A stretch of 64,000 bases of DNA from Mobilitalea sibirica (lineage in GTDB: Bacteria > Bacillota > Clostridia > Lachnospirales > Lachnospiraceae). Shown piece by piece: positions 1-8,398 of the stretch. The translations under genes were made by a program, and so were the position numbers. How positions within the stretch are numbered: the stretch's first letter is position 1; each line of letters opens with the position of its first letter. The notes beneath the pieces are model-generated. The model made no database searches, had not been told where the DNA came from, and saw only the letters and a program-made list of their open reading frames with translations. The stretch spans positions 1 to 64,000 of the forward strand of contig NZ_JAEAGR010000008.1 of the NCBI RefSeq assembly GCF_015999265.1. Direction: 5' to 3'.

Positions 1-67
1 CTTATAAATCACCTTCTTTCATAGTGTTAGCGAGGCAGTACGAAAGTAGTGGTAGGCGATTTATAAG
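1..67. repeat. Intergenic inverted repeat at the window edge
   Basis: Bases 1-10 (CTTATAAATC) pair perfectly with 58-67 (GATTTATAAG). Nested inside are ACC/GGT and CTTTC/GAAAG pairs around an apical GTGTTAGCGAGGCAG. The arms could reach beyond the window start. The apex has an AGGCA reminiscent of the conserved GGCA of the larger structured elements elsewhere in the window, but the flanking conserved stem is missing, so I do not assign it to that family. Confidence 0.45.
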
Positions 68-81
68 TGTATTTTATTACA

Positions 82-119
82 AATAAATATCGGGGTGAAG
101 TACCACCCCAATATTTATT
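82..119 (-). terminator. Terminator hairpin for the CapA-like gene
   Basis: AATAAATAT-c-GGGGTG (82-97) pairs with CACCCC-a-ATATTTATT (104-119) around a short loop. It lies about 40 nt beyond the stop of the minus-strand lipoprotein gene. The descending arm is T-rich but is not followed by a long uninterrupted T run. Confidence 0.6.
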
Positions 120-160
120 ATAGAACCTTGTATTATAGATATTTAAATGGTTATTGATAT

Positions 161-2356
161 TTATTCCAAAGGTATAGGAAACCAAGATCCAAGGACTTTC
201 TCTGCTAATGTATAGGTTTCCTCATAGATAAAAGCCCCCTGTCTGGCGATATCGGAAACCCCGTGGAGAGAAGCTTGTTCAACGGTGTAGTCGGTTAATT
301 TAAAAACATCATAGTTATAATCAGCAGGACCATGTTCGTAATGAGTCACAATCGGTATGATGCCGGCATCGCTTATGTAAGTTTCGTTATCCTCCTTAAT
401 AATTGTAATATTGGCCATGCCGCCAAGCATTCTAGGAGCTTCTTTTTGGTAGGATAAAAAATTCCCCAAGGAGTAATAAACCAGCATTCGATGATTTTCA
501 TCGGTCTCAATCCATTCTACCGGCTGAAGAACATGGGGATGTGCTCCAATCACGAGATCAACCCCCAATTGATAATAGAAGTCCGTAAGATCCTTTTGTG
601 ATTTTGTGGCCTCATATACATATTCAGACCCCCAATGAGGGAATACAATTACAAAGTCCGCCAGTTCTTTCGCCTTTTTGATATCGGCTGACATCTGTGC
701 CTTATCCAGCATATTCACTAACCAGGGCATATCTTTAGGTAATTTATGTCCGTTTAAGCTAAAGGTGTAATTTAGCATAGCTATTTTAATCCCGTTCTTC
801 TCTACGATTGGTATGGTTTCCTGATCTTTTTGACTTTTATTAATACCAAGTACTTTGATGAAGGGATACTTGTCCCAAAAGGAAAATGTATTCATAACAG
901 CTTTTTTTCCTTTGTCCATAGTATGATTTGTAGCATGCAGAACGACATCAAAGCCGGCGTTTACAATAGCATCACCGATTTGTGTCGGAGAATTAAAATT
1001 CGGGTAGCCGCTGTAACCGAGTTCAGCGCCTCCCAGGATGGTTTCTTGATTAATAACAGCAATATCTGCTGCTTCTATATCTTCTTTAATTCTATCATAT
1101 AAATGATCATAACGATAAGAGCCATCTTCTTGTTTACCGCTTTGTACCACCTCAATATGAATCAGATTATCTCCCACTGCCAATAGGGTTACCTTATTTA
1201 CATCCGTGTCTGCTATGGTCTTTACCTTATCTGACATAACAGGTATTACCCTATCCATATCTACAGGATATGAAGCATCTTTATCTCTTCTGCTATTTGA
1301 ACCACTGGTAGCGGAGGCTTGCGCCAAAGGAAAATCTGACCAACGAACCAAGGTATCTTCTTCAAATGTCCAGGAGGGTGTTTGTAAAGGATAGGTGAGT
1401 TCCAACTCATAATACCAAGGATCCTCGGGATGGAGAGGATTGATCAGTATATGAAAATCTTGGGCCGGCATATAACCTTGAGCGAGAAGAAAACTGCGAT
1501 TTCCGTCCATATCCTCTGCAACATCTACAATAAGTACGCAGTGACCGGGGCTTCCCCCTTGTAAAAACATATCCCCCGGTAAAATCTCATCGATGGTAAT
1601 GGGGGTACTTTCCTGTGACAGGGAGAGGGTACCGGCATAAGAGAATACCATATCAAGATATTTACGAAAGGTTTCATAGGAGTCATCATAAGTCTTGGTT
1701 TTACTCCAACGTACATCATTACCTTCTACAATGATGCGATAGCCGTCCCTCCACTTAGAATACTCCATGAAAAAGCCGTTGGTCAGATGAAAGGCGATTT
1801 TGTCATAGGCACCTAAGGACCAATAATATTCAGCATAAACCCGCATCACGGAATCGGCACATTGTTGAAGATCCCTATTACCTATATCCAGATCAAAAAC
1901 AGCGATATGGTTATTTTGATTTTGTTTTATCTTCCCGTCATATAAAAGAACCTTGCTTCCGTTTTCCTTTAGCTTTAAATTCCGCATAAAAGAGGTGAAT
2001 TCACCCTCCTGTGAGGATATACGTTCATATCCTGGAGGGGTATTAATTCTACTTTGCAGAGTATTACCGGAGGAATTTATAAAGGAAAAATCTGAATCCG
2101 AGATTACCTCATCAACGATAGGATTGATTACGCGTTCATCGGATTTCTGCGAAGGTTCGACCTCAGAGTCTGCATCTTCCTTATTCGTTGTAGCCGATAA
2201 ACTATTATCTTCAGCAGGAACGGTGGATGGGGAGGATTCGGAGGGATGATTTTTATTGGAACAACCATACAATAAAAAAGCCATAAAAATGGTAACCAAA
2301 ATAATTTTATAAAATACATTTTTGTTGCGACTAACATTAGGAATAACAGTTTTCAT
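161..2356 (-). CDS. Lipoprotein, DUF4846 domain fused to CapA/PgsA-like metallophosphoesterase domain
   Basis: A 731-aa exported protein. The N-terminus has a basic segment, a hydrophobic helix and a lipobox ending LLYGC (Cys32), so it should be anchored to the outer face of the membrane. A Ser/Glu-rich linker follows. Residues about 95-340 resemble DUF4846, with the GDMFLQGGSPGHCVLIVD segment typical of that family. Residues about 390-710 are a CapA (poly-gamma-glutamate synthesis) metallophosphoesterase-type domain, with VGDNLIH, NQET, ATNHTMDKG, FPHWGSEY and GAHPHVLQP motifs. The start is supported by AAAGGAGC 5 nt upstream. The gene stands alone. The family is linked to cell-surface polymer metabolism, but the substrate is unknown and no capBC genes are nearby. 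Confidence 0.85.
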   Translation of the reverse strand: MKTVIPNVSRNKNVFYKIILVTIFMAFLLYGCSNKNHPSESSPSTVPAEDNSLSATTNKEDADSEVEPSQKSDERVINPIVDEVISDSDFSFINSSGNTLQSRINTPPGYERISSQEGEFTSFMRNLKLKENGSKVLLYDGKIKQNQNNHIAVFDLDIGNRDLQQCADSVMRVYAEYYWSLGAYDKIAFHLTNGFFMEYSKWRDGYRIIVEGNDVRWSKTKTYDDSYETFRKYLDMVFSYAGTLSLSQESTPITIDEILPGDMFLQGGSPGHCVLIVDVAEDMDGNRSFLLAQGYMPAQDFHILINPLHPEDPWYYELELTYPLQTPSWTFEEDTLVRWSDFPLAQASATSGSNSRRDKDASYPVDMDRVIPVMSDKVKTIADTDVNKVTLLAVGDNLIHIEVVQSGKQEDGSYRYDHLYDRIKEDIEAADIAVINQETILGGAELGYSGYPNFNSPTQIGDAIVNAGFDVVLHATNHTMDKGKKAVMNTFSFWDKYPFIKVLGINKSQKDQETIPIVEKNGIKIAMLNYTFSLNGHKLPKDMPWLVNMLDKAQMSADIKKAKELADFVIVFPHWGSEYVYEATKSQKDLTDFYYQLGVDLVIGAHPHVLQPVEWIETDENHRMLVYYSLGNFLSYQKEAPRMLGGMANITIIKEDNETYISDAGIIPIVTHYEHGPADYNYDVFKLTDYTVEQASLHGVSDIARQGAFIYEETYTLAEKVLGSWFPIPLE

Positions 2357-2545
2357 ACATGGCTCCTTTCAAGGCGTATCTAATCTATTTTCTCTCATTG
2401 AAAACATTGCCATACTTGTTTATAATTATAACATAAGGAATAAAAGATTACTATGAAGACAAGAATAAATCATTCAAACATACCTGTCTTGTAATTGATT
2501 TCTTTATTCCATAAACAATATGACATTTATATAGGGAGACTGAAA

Positions 2546-2908
2546 TTGAAGAAAATAATACTTAGTATATGTGGTATCATCTCGTTAGCACTTGGAGTGA
2601 TTGGCATCTTTTTACCGGTTCTGCCAACAACACCGTTTGTTTTATTATCGGCAAACTTATTTGTTGCTAGTAGCCCAAGATTATATAAAAAACTGATTAA
2701 GAATAAAATGTTTGGAAGTATCATAGAGAATTATCGTAATAAAACCGGTGTTCCTATAAAAGTTAAGATACGGGCAATTGTGTTTTTATGGGTGGGACTA
2801 ATCCTATCGATGCTTCTTTTAAAAGCGATATGGATCATCTTAATTTTGTTTGTTGTTGGTACCGGGGTGACAATTCATTTAGTTACATTAAAAACCAGGA
2901 ATGATTAA
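2546..2908 (+). CDS. YbaN-like DUF454 inner membrane protein
   Basis: A small membrane protein matching the DUF454/YbaN family. It begins with a hydrophobic ICGIISLALGVIGIFLPVLPTTPF stretch (given here in two parts: ICGIISLALGVIG, then IFLPVLPTTPF), in which LPVLPTTPF is the family hallmark. Two further hydrophobic helices occupy the C-terminal half. I chose the TTG at 2546 because GGGAG lies 7 nt upstream and the resulting 120 aa is the usual family length. An in-frame TTG at 2495 would add 17 residues but has no ribosome binding site. The function of the family is unknown. Confidence 0.75.
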   Translation: MKKIILSICGIISLALGVIGIFLPVLPTTPFVLLSANLFVASSPRLYKKLIKNKMFGSIIENYRNKTGVPIKVKIRAIVFLWVGLILSMLLLKAIWIILILFVVGTGVTIHLVTLKTRND

Positions 2909-2952
2909 TATAGTAATGCATATAATAATAAGAATATAATAAATGAAAATCT

Positions 2953-2981
2953 TTGACAAATACAACATTGCATGGTATACT
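2953..2981 (+). promoter_or_regulatory. Sigma-A-type promoter for the metG T-box transcript
   Basis: TTGACA at 2953-2958 and TATACT at 2976-2981 with a 17-nt spacer, just upstream of the T-box leader. It is a near-consensus vegetative promoter. Confidence 0.75.
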
Positions 2982-2994
2982 TTGTCATAAATAT

Positions 2995-3318
2995 AATGAA
3001 AAAAGGCTATGAAGAGAAGAGTAGACAGTGGAGCGGTTAACAGAGAACCCCGTTAGCTGAGAAGGGGAAATGGATATTATCCTGTTTATCCTTAGGAGAC
3101 GTAATTCCTATTAGGAAAACACGCAGATATTGTTGAAGATGGTCTTGGAGCTGCGTACCGAGGAAGGATTTCTTAGGCTACGACGGTAGCAACCGTTATA
3201 TTGCTCAGCTGTCAAAGTGCAGTGAATGAGGTCTTTATCGTGAGATAAAGATAAATTAAAGTGGTACCACGGGAGCATCTCTCGTCTTTAAAGTGATTTA
3301 AAGACGGGATTTTTTTGC
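2995..3318 (+). promoter_or_regulatory. T-box leader (tRNA-Met sensing) upstream of metG
   Basis: A long structured leader with the signature T-box sequence AAGTGGTACCACGGG at about 3259-3273. It is followed by an intrinsic terminator (CGTCTTTAAA at 3283-3292 pairing with TTTAAAGACG at 3297-3306, then a T run at 3310-3316). An AG-bulge-like GAAGAGAAGAGTAGA marks the start of stem I. The candidate specifier codon is ATG at 3070-3072, in the context GAAATGGA on the descending side of stem I. That agrees with the downstream methionyl-tRNA synthetase. Uncharged tRNA-Met is expected to stabilise the antiterminator and allow readthrough. The specifier position is my reading, not a modelled fold. 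Confidence 0.9.
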
Positions 3319-3372
3319 GTTAAAGTAAGGGGAAAATCATAAAAAAGTTATGAAAGAAAGGAAGAGACGATT

Positions 3373-5352
3373 ATGAGCAAAAAACCATATTATATTACAA
3401 CAGCAATTGCTTATACATCTGGAAAACCGCACATCGGTAACTCTTATGAAATTGTCTTGGCAGACAGTATCGCGAGGTTTAAACGATGGGAAGGATATGA
3501 TGTATTCTTTCAGACGGGTACGGATGAACATGGACAAAAAATTGAACTAAAGGCAGCAGAGTCAGGGGTTACACCGAAGGAGTTCGTAGACCGGATAGCA
3601 GGAGATATAAAAGATATCTGGGATTTAATGAATACCTCCTATGATAAATTTATTCGTACGACAGATGCTGACCATGAAAAGCAAATTCAAAAAATATTCA
3701 AAAAACTGTATGAAAAGGGAGATATCTATAAAGGTACCTATGAAGGAATGTATTGTACTCCTTGCGAATCCTTCTTTACCGCTTCCCAGCTAGAGAATGG
3801 TAAATGCCCGGATTGTGGCAGAGAAGTACAGCCTGCCAAGGAGGAAGCATATTTTCTTAAACTAAGTAAATACGCTGACAGACTGATAGAACACATTAAA
3901 ACACATCCGGAGTTTATTCAACCGGAATCCAGAAAAAACGAGATGATGAACAACTTCCTGTTACCTGGACTACAGGATTTATGTGTATCCCGTACTTCAT
4001 TTAAGTGGGGTATCCCGGTAGATTTTGATGATAGGCATGTAGTATATGTATGGATTGATGCTTTAAGCAACTATATTACAGGCATCGGATATGATGCTGA
4101 CGGTAACAGCAGTGAGCAGTTTAAAAAATTCTGGCCCGCTGACCTTCATCTGATCGGTAAGGATATCCTCCGCTTCCATACGATTTATTGGCCGATTATG
4201 CTTATGGCTTTAGACATACCTCTACCGAAGCAGGTGTTTGGACACCCTTGGCTGTTACAGGGAAGCGCAGGGGATAAGATGAGTAAATCCAGAGGAAATG
4301 TCCTTTATGCAGATGATCTGGTTAAGCATTTTGGTGTCGATGCAGTTAGATACTTTGTCCTTCATGAGATGCCCTTTGAAAATGACGGTATCATATCCTG
4401 GGAACTTTTAGTAGAAAGAATAAATTCTGATCTTGCTAATACCTTAGGAAATCTGGTAAACCGTACGGTATCCATGTCCAACAAGTATTTCGACGGAATT
4501 GTAAGGAATGGTAAAGTAACGGAAGAGGTAGATGAAGAGTTAAAGAAACTGGCTCTGGAGACACCGAATAAGGTAATCGCCAAGATGGAAAAACTTCGGG
4601 TAGCAGATGCCATTAGTGAAATATTTACTTTGTTTAAACGTTGTAATAAATATATTGATGAAACCATGCCTTGGATTTTGGCAAAAGAGGAAGCCAAGAA
4701 GGAACGGCTGGAAACTGTGTTATACAATCTGGTGGAAAGTATCTGTATCGGTGCGAGTCTGTTAGAACCGTTTATGCCGGAAACTTCAACAAAAATACTT
4801 ACACAATTATCGACAAAACCAAGGACACAAAACGAAATCGGAGAATATGGTCTTTATAAGGACGGAACAAAAGTAACAGAAAAGCCGGAGATTTTATTTG
4901 CCCGTCTTGACCTAAAGGAGGTACTTGAAAAAGTGGATGAAATGAACAAAGCACTCGAACAAAATGTAACAGATACCGTACAGAATGCAATGGAAGACAC
5001 ATCTGTCATTGATATTGAAGCTAAGCCGGAGATTACCTATGATGATTTTGCGAAACTGCAATTTCAGGTAGGGGAGATCATAGCCTGTGAGGAAGTAAAA
5101 AAATCAAAAAAATTATTATGTTCACAAGTAAGAATTGGCTCTCAGGTAAAGCAAATTGTCTCCGGTATTAAGGCATATTACAGCCCGGAGGAAATGGTAG
5201 GTAAGAAGGTAATGGTGGTAGTGAACCTAAAACCTGCTACCTTAGCCGGTATTTTATCCGAGGGAATGCTACTTTGTGCGGAAGATGCCCAGGGTAATCT
5301 CTCTTTGATGGTACCGGAGAAGGAAATGCCTGCCGGAGCTGAAATACAGTAA
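3373..5352 (+). CDS. metG: Methionyl-tRNA synthetase
   Basis: A 659-aa class I synthetase that charges tRNA-Met in the cytoplasm. The HIGH motif appears as HIGN at residues 20-23 and KMSKS is exact at 302-306. A four-cysteine zinc knuckle (Cys128, Cys131, Cys145, Cys148) sits in the connective domain. The C-terminal 110 residues are the appended EMAP/Trbp111-like tRNA-binding domain, beginning near FAKLQFQVGEI, so this is the long dimeric form. The ATG start has GAAAGGAAGAG upstream. Expression is controlled by the T-box directly in front. Confidence 0.97.
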   Translation: MSKKPYYITTAIAYTSGKPHIGNSYEIVLADSIARFKRWEGYDVFFQTGTDEHGQKIELKAAESGVTPKEFVDRIAGDIKDIWDLMNTSYDKFIRTTDADHEKQIQKIFKKLYEKGDIYKGTYEGMYCTPCESFFTASQLENGKCPDCGREVQPAKEEAYFLKLSKYADRLIEHIKTHPEFIQPESRKNEMMNNFLLPGLQDLCVSRTSFKWGIPVDFDDRHVVYVWIDALSNYITGIGYDADGNSSEQFKKFWPADLHLIGKDILRFHTIYWPIMLMALDIPLPKQVFGHPWLLQGSAGDKMSKSRGNVLYADDLVKHFGVDAVRYFVLHEMPFENDGIISWELLVERINSDLANTLGNLVNRTVSMSNKYFDGIVRNGKVTEEVDEELKKLALETPNKVIAKMEKLRVADAISEIFTLFKRCNKYIDETMPWILAKEEAKKERLETVLYNLVESICIGASLLEPFMPETSTKILTQLSTKPRTQNEIGEYGLYKDGTKVTEKPEILFARLDLKEVLEKVDEMNKALEQNVTDTVQNAMEDTSVIDIEAKPEITYDDFAKLQFQVGEIIACEEVKKSKKLLCSQVRIGSQVKQIVSGIKAYYSPEEMVGKKVMVVVNLKPATLAGILSEGMLLCAEDAQGNLSLMVPEKEMPAGAEIQ

Positions 5353-5407
5353 CAGATATATAGGTAAAAAAGTACAATGAGATTTATGGATAACGGGAGG
5401 TTGGAGA

Positions 5408-5965
5408 ATGTTAAACCATATTGGTACAAAAACCTTGGAGACAAATAGGATTCTATTAAGAACGTTTCAAGAAGAAGATGTAAAAGACATGTATGAAAAT
5501 TGGGCCTCGGATGATGAGGTTACAAAATATCTTACATGGCCAACCCATAAGGATATGAAAGTCACGGAGAGCATTGTCTCTATGTGGTTATCAAAGTACA
5601 GTGAGCTTGATAATTATCACTGGGCAATCGTTTTAAAAGATTCGAAGAAAGTAATAGGTACCATAAGTCTTATGAATATAGATAACCATAATTTAAGCTG
5701 TGAGGTCGGTTATTGTATCGGAAGGCCTTGGTGGAATCAAGGGCTTGTGACGGAAGTCTTTAAAGAAGTCATAAGGTTTGGATTACTGGTAGTGGGCTTT
5801 GAACGAATTACGGCCAGACATGATGTTGTAAATGCGGCATCCGGAAGAGTTATGGAAAAATGCGGACTCCAGTATGAAGGAACCTTAAGAAAAGTATTAA
5901 AAAATGGTAAAGGCGAATTGGTAGACTGTAGATATTATTCCATTTTAAAAAGCGAGATGTCATAA
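5408..5965 (+). CDS. GNAT family N-acetyltransferase, RimJ/RimL type
   Basis: A 185-aa protein with the Acetyltransf_3 pattern. It begins with LETNRILLRTFQEEDVKDMYEN, typical of RimJ/RimL-like enzymes (seen here as LETNRILLR then a bipartite helix). A Trp-rich GYCIGRPWWNQGLVTE segment follows, representing the acetyl-CoA binding loop, and then NAASGRVMEKCGL. The family transfers acetyl groups to N-termini or small molecules, and the substrate cannot be told from sequence. The start has GGGAGG and GGAG upstream. It probably lies in the metG transcript, 55 nt downstream. Confidence 0.85.
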   Translation: MLNHIGTKTLETNRILLRTFQEEDVKDMYENWASDDEVTKYLTWPTHKDMKVTESIVSMWLSKYSELDNYHWAIVLKDSKKVIGTISLMNIDNHNLSCEVGYCIGRPWWNQGLVTEVFKEVIRFGLLVVGFERITARHDVVNAASGRVMEKCGLQYEGTLRKVLKNGKGELVDCRYYSILKSEMS

Positions 5966-6031
5966 CTATGAAATAAAAAATAGAAATCTATTCTATATTA
6001 GAAAATTAAATTAAGTACAGTTATTCTTAGA

Positions 6032-6079
6032 AATAAACAGCTGTAAATTCTGAAAAAAATGGATTTACAGCTGTTTATT
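6032..6079. terminator. Bidirectional terminator between convergent genes
   Basis: A perfect 17-bp stem, AATAAACAGCTGTAAAT (6032-6048) against its complement at 6063-6079, with a 14-nt loop. It is A-rich before and T-rich after. It sits between the GNAT gene and the convergent DUF885 gene. Confidence 0.85.
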
Positions 6080-6181
6080 ATTATATGTTTAGGATTAAAG
6101 TTATAAATTAGGCTATAATCATTAGGTAGCTTTCTGTCATAGTGTTAAATCAACGTCGGGAACATGATTGCAGGGAACCTG

Positions 6182-7945
6182 TTATCGGCGCTGTACTTTA
6201 TTTCCTATCCAAATATCAAGGTGATTGTCAATTATACCAAAGCCAGCGGGCCCGATATCTAATAAAAACTTATGAAATTCTTTTGCAACAAAATCATCCT
6301 GAAGTTCTTTTTCGGCTTTTTCACGCAGTTCCATAATTTCAAGATAACCGACAGCATATGGAAGGTATATGGCTGGCTCTTCCAATAAGATTGAATAGAT
6401 TGACTCTGCAACATTTTCATCACCAACAAAGTTCATGATATAGGAAACAGCCTGTTTTTTACTCCAGCCTTCATAATGAATCCCGATATCGGTCCGGGCA
6501 TACATACATAATATTACAATGTTATTATGTTTTAGAAAGTCGGCCAGGTTTTTATCAATACCTGCTAACTGATAGGAATACATCTCTACATAGGTAGCCC
6601 ATCCTTCATCATACCCTAAAAAATCCATAAGATTTCGAATAGGAGCAGGTTTTTGATTTCGGAAATATACGCATTGGTATAAATGCCCCGGATAGCCTTC
6701 ATGAGCTACGGTAGTATAAATCTTAGACAGAGTTTCATTGTCATTTCCATTAATATAAATATTATTATTCGTATAATTATCAAGCGCAGGCACCAGATAC
6801 ATAGCCGGACTTAAGTATTCAGATAAGGATTCATGGACATATTTAATTTGACAATTGACAGGAACCGGCTCAGGAAAATCCTCTCTTATATCTGTTTTCA
6901 AATCATTTAGTATTTCTTCCGGATCGGTAATTGGAAAGGATGTGAAGGATTGGTATTTGTCAACGATTAAGGCATCACTCATAGTAAGAGTGGTTATATT
7001 AAGAATTCCTTTACCAATAGCGACATCCAGCATCTTAGCCATATCCTCCATACTCTTTTCTGATCCGGTTTTAAAGCGAGCTAGACACTCATAATAAGAC
7101 TGTCCCTCCGGGTAGTTATAAAGACCTCCCGGATTGATACCGGAACCTTTTAAATCCTTTAGACATTGAATAATCATTTCATAGGCAGGAATGATATAAT
7201 TTAAGACCCCATTTTGGTTAGCCTCTTGATAAGTAAGGATTTCTTCCTTAGTTAAGCCTTCATACAGTCGTACCTTCTGATTAAAATAACCGATTAAAAA
7301 ATTGTTCTTAGGATCAGCAATAAAGGCCTTACACTGCTCTATAATTCTATCTGCTACCGCATCATCCATAAACAAGCCTTTCTTCGACTTTTCTTTCTCA
7401 AATTCTACAATATCTTTAAAATAATCATAGACACAGGGAAGAAGTTCTATATAACGATCAATATCCTCCTTACTGTAAAAATTATATTCAGCTAACAATA
7501 TTGGAAGCTGAGCCTGGATACCGGTTGTAGGACCAAGACACTCTATATAATAAAGATATTTTCCGAACTCCAGATCGTTTTTCAAATAATTACTTAGTAT
7601 ATCATAGGTAAGCTTTTGTTCCTTGGATAATTCTTCATAATCATATTGCGTAAGTCTCTTTAAGTAATTTTCAGAAAGAGAGAGCCCTTCATACATATGT
7701 TCTATATTATATTCACCCAGTGTACTTTTTGAATAATTTATTCCAAAGTTCTCCGGTTGTGCCAAAGAATAGTTTAGCATTAAGGTATCTGATTGAACTT
7801 CCTGAATAAACATATCATTGATAAAGTGGTCGAATTCCTTTTGTATATCTTTCGGCCGGTTTTGCTTCTCACATCCGTTACCCAATATAGTAAAGATGAA
7901 AATAAGAAGAAGTAAGGCATAATAGCGGATTACTTTACGATACAT
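6182..7945 (-). CDS. DUF885 family lipoprotein, putative metallopeptidase
   Basis: A 587-aa exported lipoprotein. The start was placed at the ATG with AGGAGG 5 nt upstream, so the signal peptide reads MYRKVIRYYALLLLIF and the lipobox ends LGNGC (Cys25). The DUF885 hallmark HEGYPGH is at residues 415-421 and provides an HExxxxH-type zinc site. The later YDEGWATYVEMYS segment supplies the expected acidic residue. The family includes predicted zinc-dependent peptidases of unknown substrate. It is a monocistronic gene with its own terminator region. Confidence is high for family and low for the biological role. Confidence 0.85.
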   Translation of the reverse strand: MYRKVIRYYALLLLIFIFTILGNGCEKQNRPKDIQKEFDHFINDMFIQEVQSDTLMLNYSLAQPENFGINYSKSTLGEYNIEHMYEGLSLSENYLKRLTQYDYEELSKEQKLTYDILSNYLKNDLEFGKYLYYIECLGPTTGIQAQLPILLAEYNFYSKEDIDRYIELLPCVYDYFKDIVEFEKEKSKKGLFMDDAVADRIIEQCKAFIADPKNNFLIGYFNQKVRLYEGLTKEEILTYQEANQNGVLNYIIPAYEMIIQCLKDLKGSGINPGGLYNYPEGQSYYECLARFKTGSEKSMEDMAKMLDVAIGKGILNITTLTMSDALIVDKYQSFTSFPITDPEEILNDLKTDIREDFPEPVPVNCQIKYVHESLSEYLSPAMYLVPALDNYTNNNIYINGNDNETLSKIYTTVAHEGYPGHLYQCVYFRNQKPAPIRNLMDFLGYDEGWATYVEMYSYQLAGIDKNLADFLKHNNIVILCMYARTDIGIHYEGWSKKQAVSYIMNFVGDENVAESIYSILLEEPAIYLPYAVGYLEIMELREKAEKELQDDFVAKEFHKFLLDIGPAGFGIIDNHLDIWIGNKVQRR

Positions 7946-8024
7946 AAAAACCTCCTGCAAGCTGATCATTATATAGTTTAAGTATAGACATTTGTAAAAA
8001 AAGTTTACATCGGTAAATTCATGG

Positions 8025-8203
8025 AATGCTGTAAAATGAGTTAATGGGAATATGACTTACCGTAATGCACTGTTTGACGGACATATTGCTTCGTATGTAT
8101 GACTAGAGCGAACAATTTTGTTAGATAAAGGCATACGAAGTAATGTGTCCATCAACCTGTGTGTGAGGTAAGCCATATTCCCTTAATAATCATTTTGCAG
8201 CAT
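8025..8203 (+). repeat. Structured intergenic element, copy 1 (large nested hairpin)
   Basis: A nearly continuous hairpin of about 179 nt. The outer arms ATGCTG(T/C)AAAATGA plus GGGAATATG and CTTACC pair with GGTAAG, CATATTCCC and TCATTTTGCAGCAT. Inside is a short stem CAC-TGT-TTGA (8068-8077) with TCAA-CC-TGTG (8152-8161). Above that is a long stem GGACATATTGCTTCGTATG (8079-8097) with its partner at 8132-8150. The apex contains GACTAGAG, a small AACA/TGTT hairpin, and GATAAAGGCA. The short stem and apex recur at 40.0 and 46.1 kb. The copy lies between divergent genes, 196 nt before the FliK-like gene. Confidence 0.7.
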
Positions 8204-8313
8204 CTCCTTAAATAAATATATTATTATTTTATAGTATTCATAGAATAGAGCGCTAAGAAGTAGTACCTTAAATCTTGTGTAATAAATTGCCAAATCAAAT
8301 TGATAAAAATCAT

Positions 8314-8341
8314 TAAAGGAAACTGAAAAAAAAGCCGAAAT
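8314..8341 (+). promoter_or_regulatory. Candidate sigma-D (flagellar) promoter
   Basis: TAAA at 8314-8317, a 16-nt spacer and GCCGAAAT at 8334-8341. The known sigma-28/sigma-D consensus is TAAA, 14-16 nt, GCCGATAW, so the -10 element matches at 7 of 8 positions. It ends 57 nt before the ATG of the FliK-like gene and could also read into flagellin and fliS. Confidence 0.55.
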
Positions 8342-8398
8342 ATAAGTAATCTTGATAACAAATTACAATAATGTAAATATAAAAATGGACGTGAGGAT

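Noticed and set aside
6121-6181. Another copy of the structured element near 6.15 kb
   Set aside because: It shares TCATAGTGTTA with the window-start repeat but has neither the short conserved stem nor the GGCA apex.
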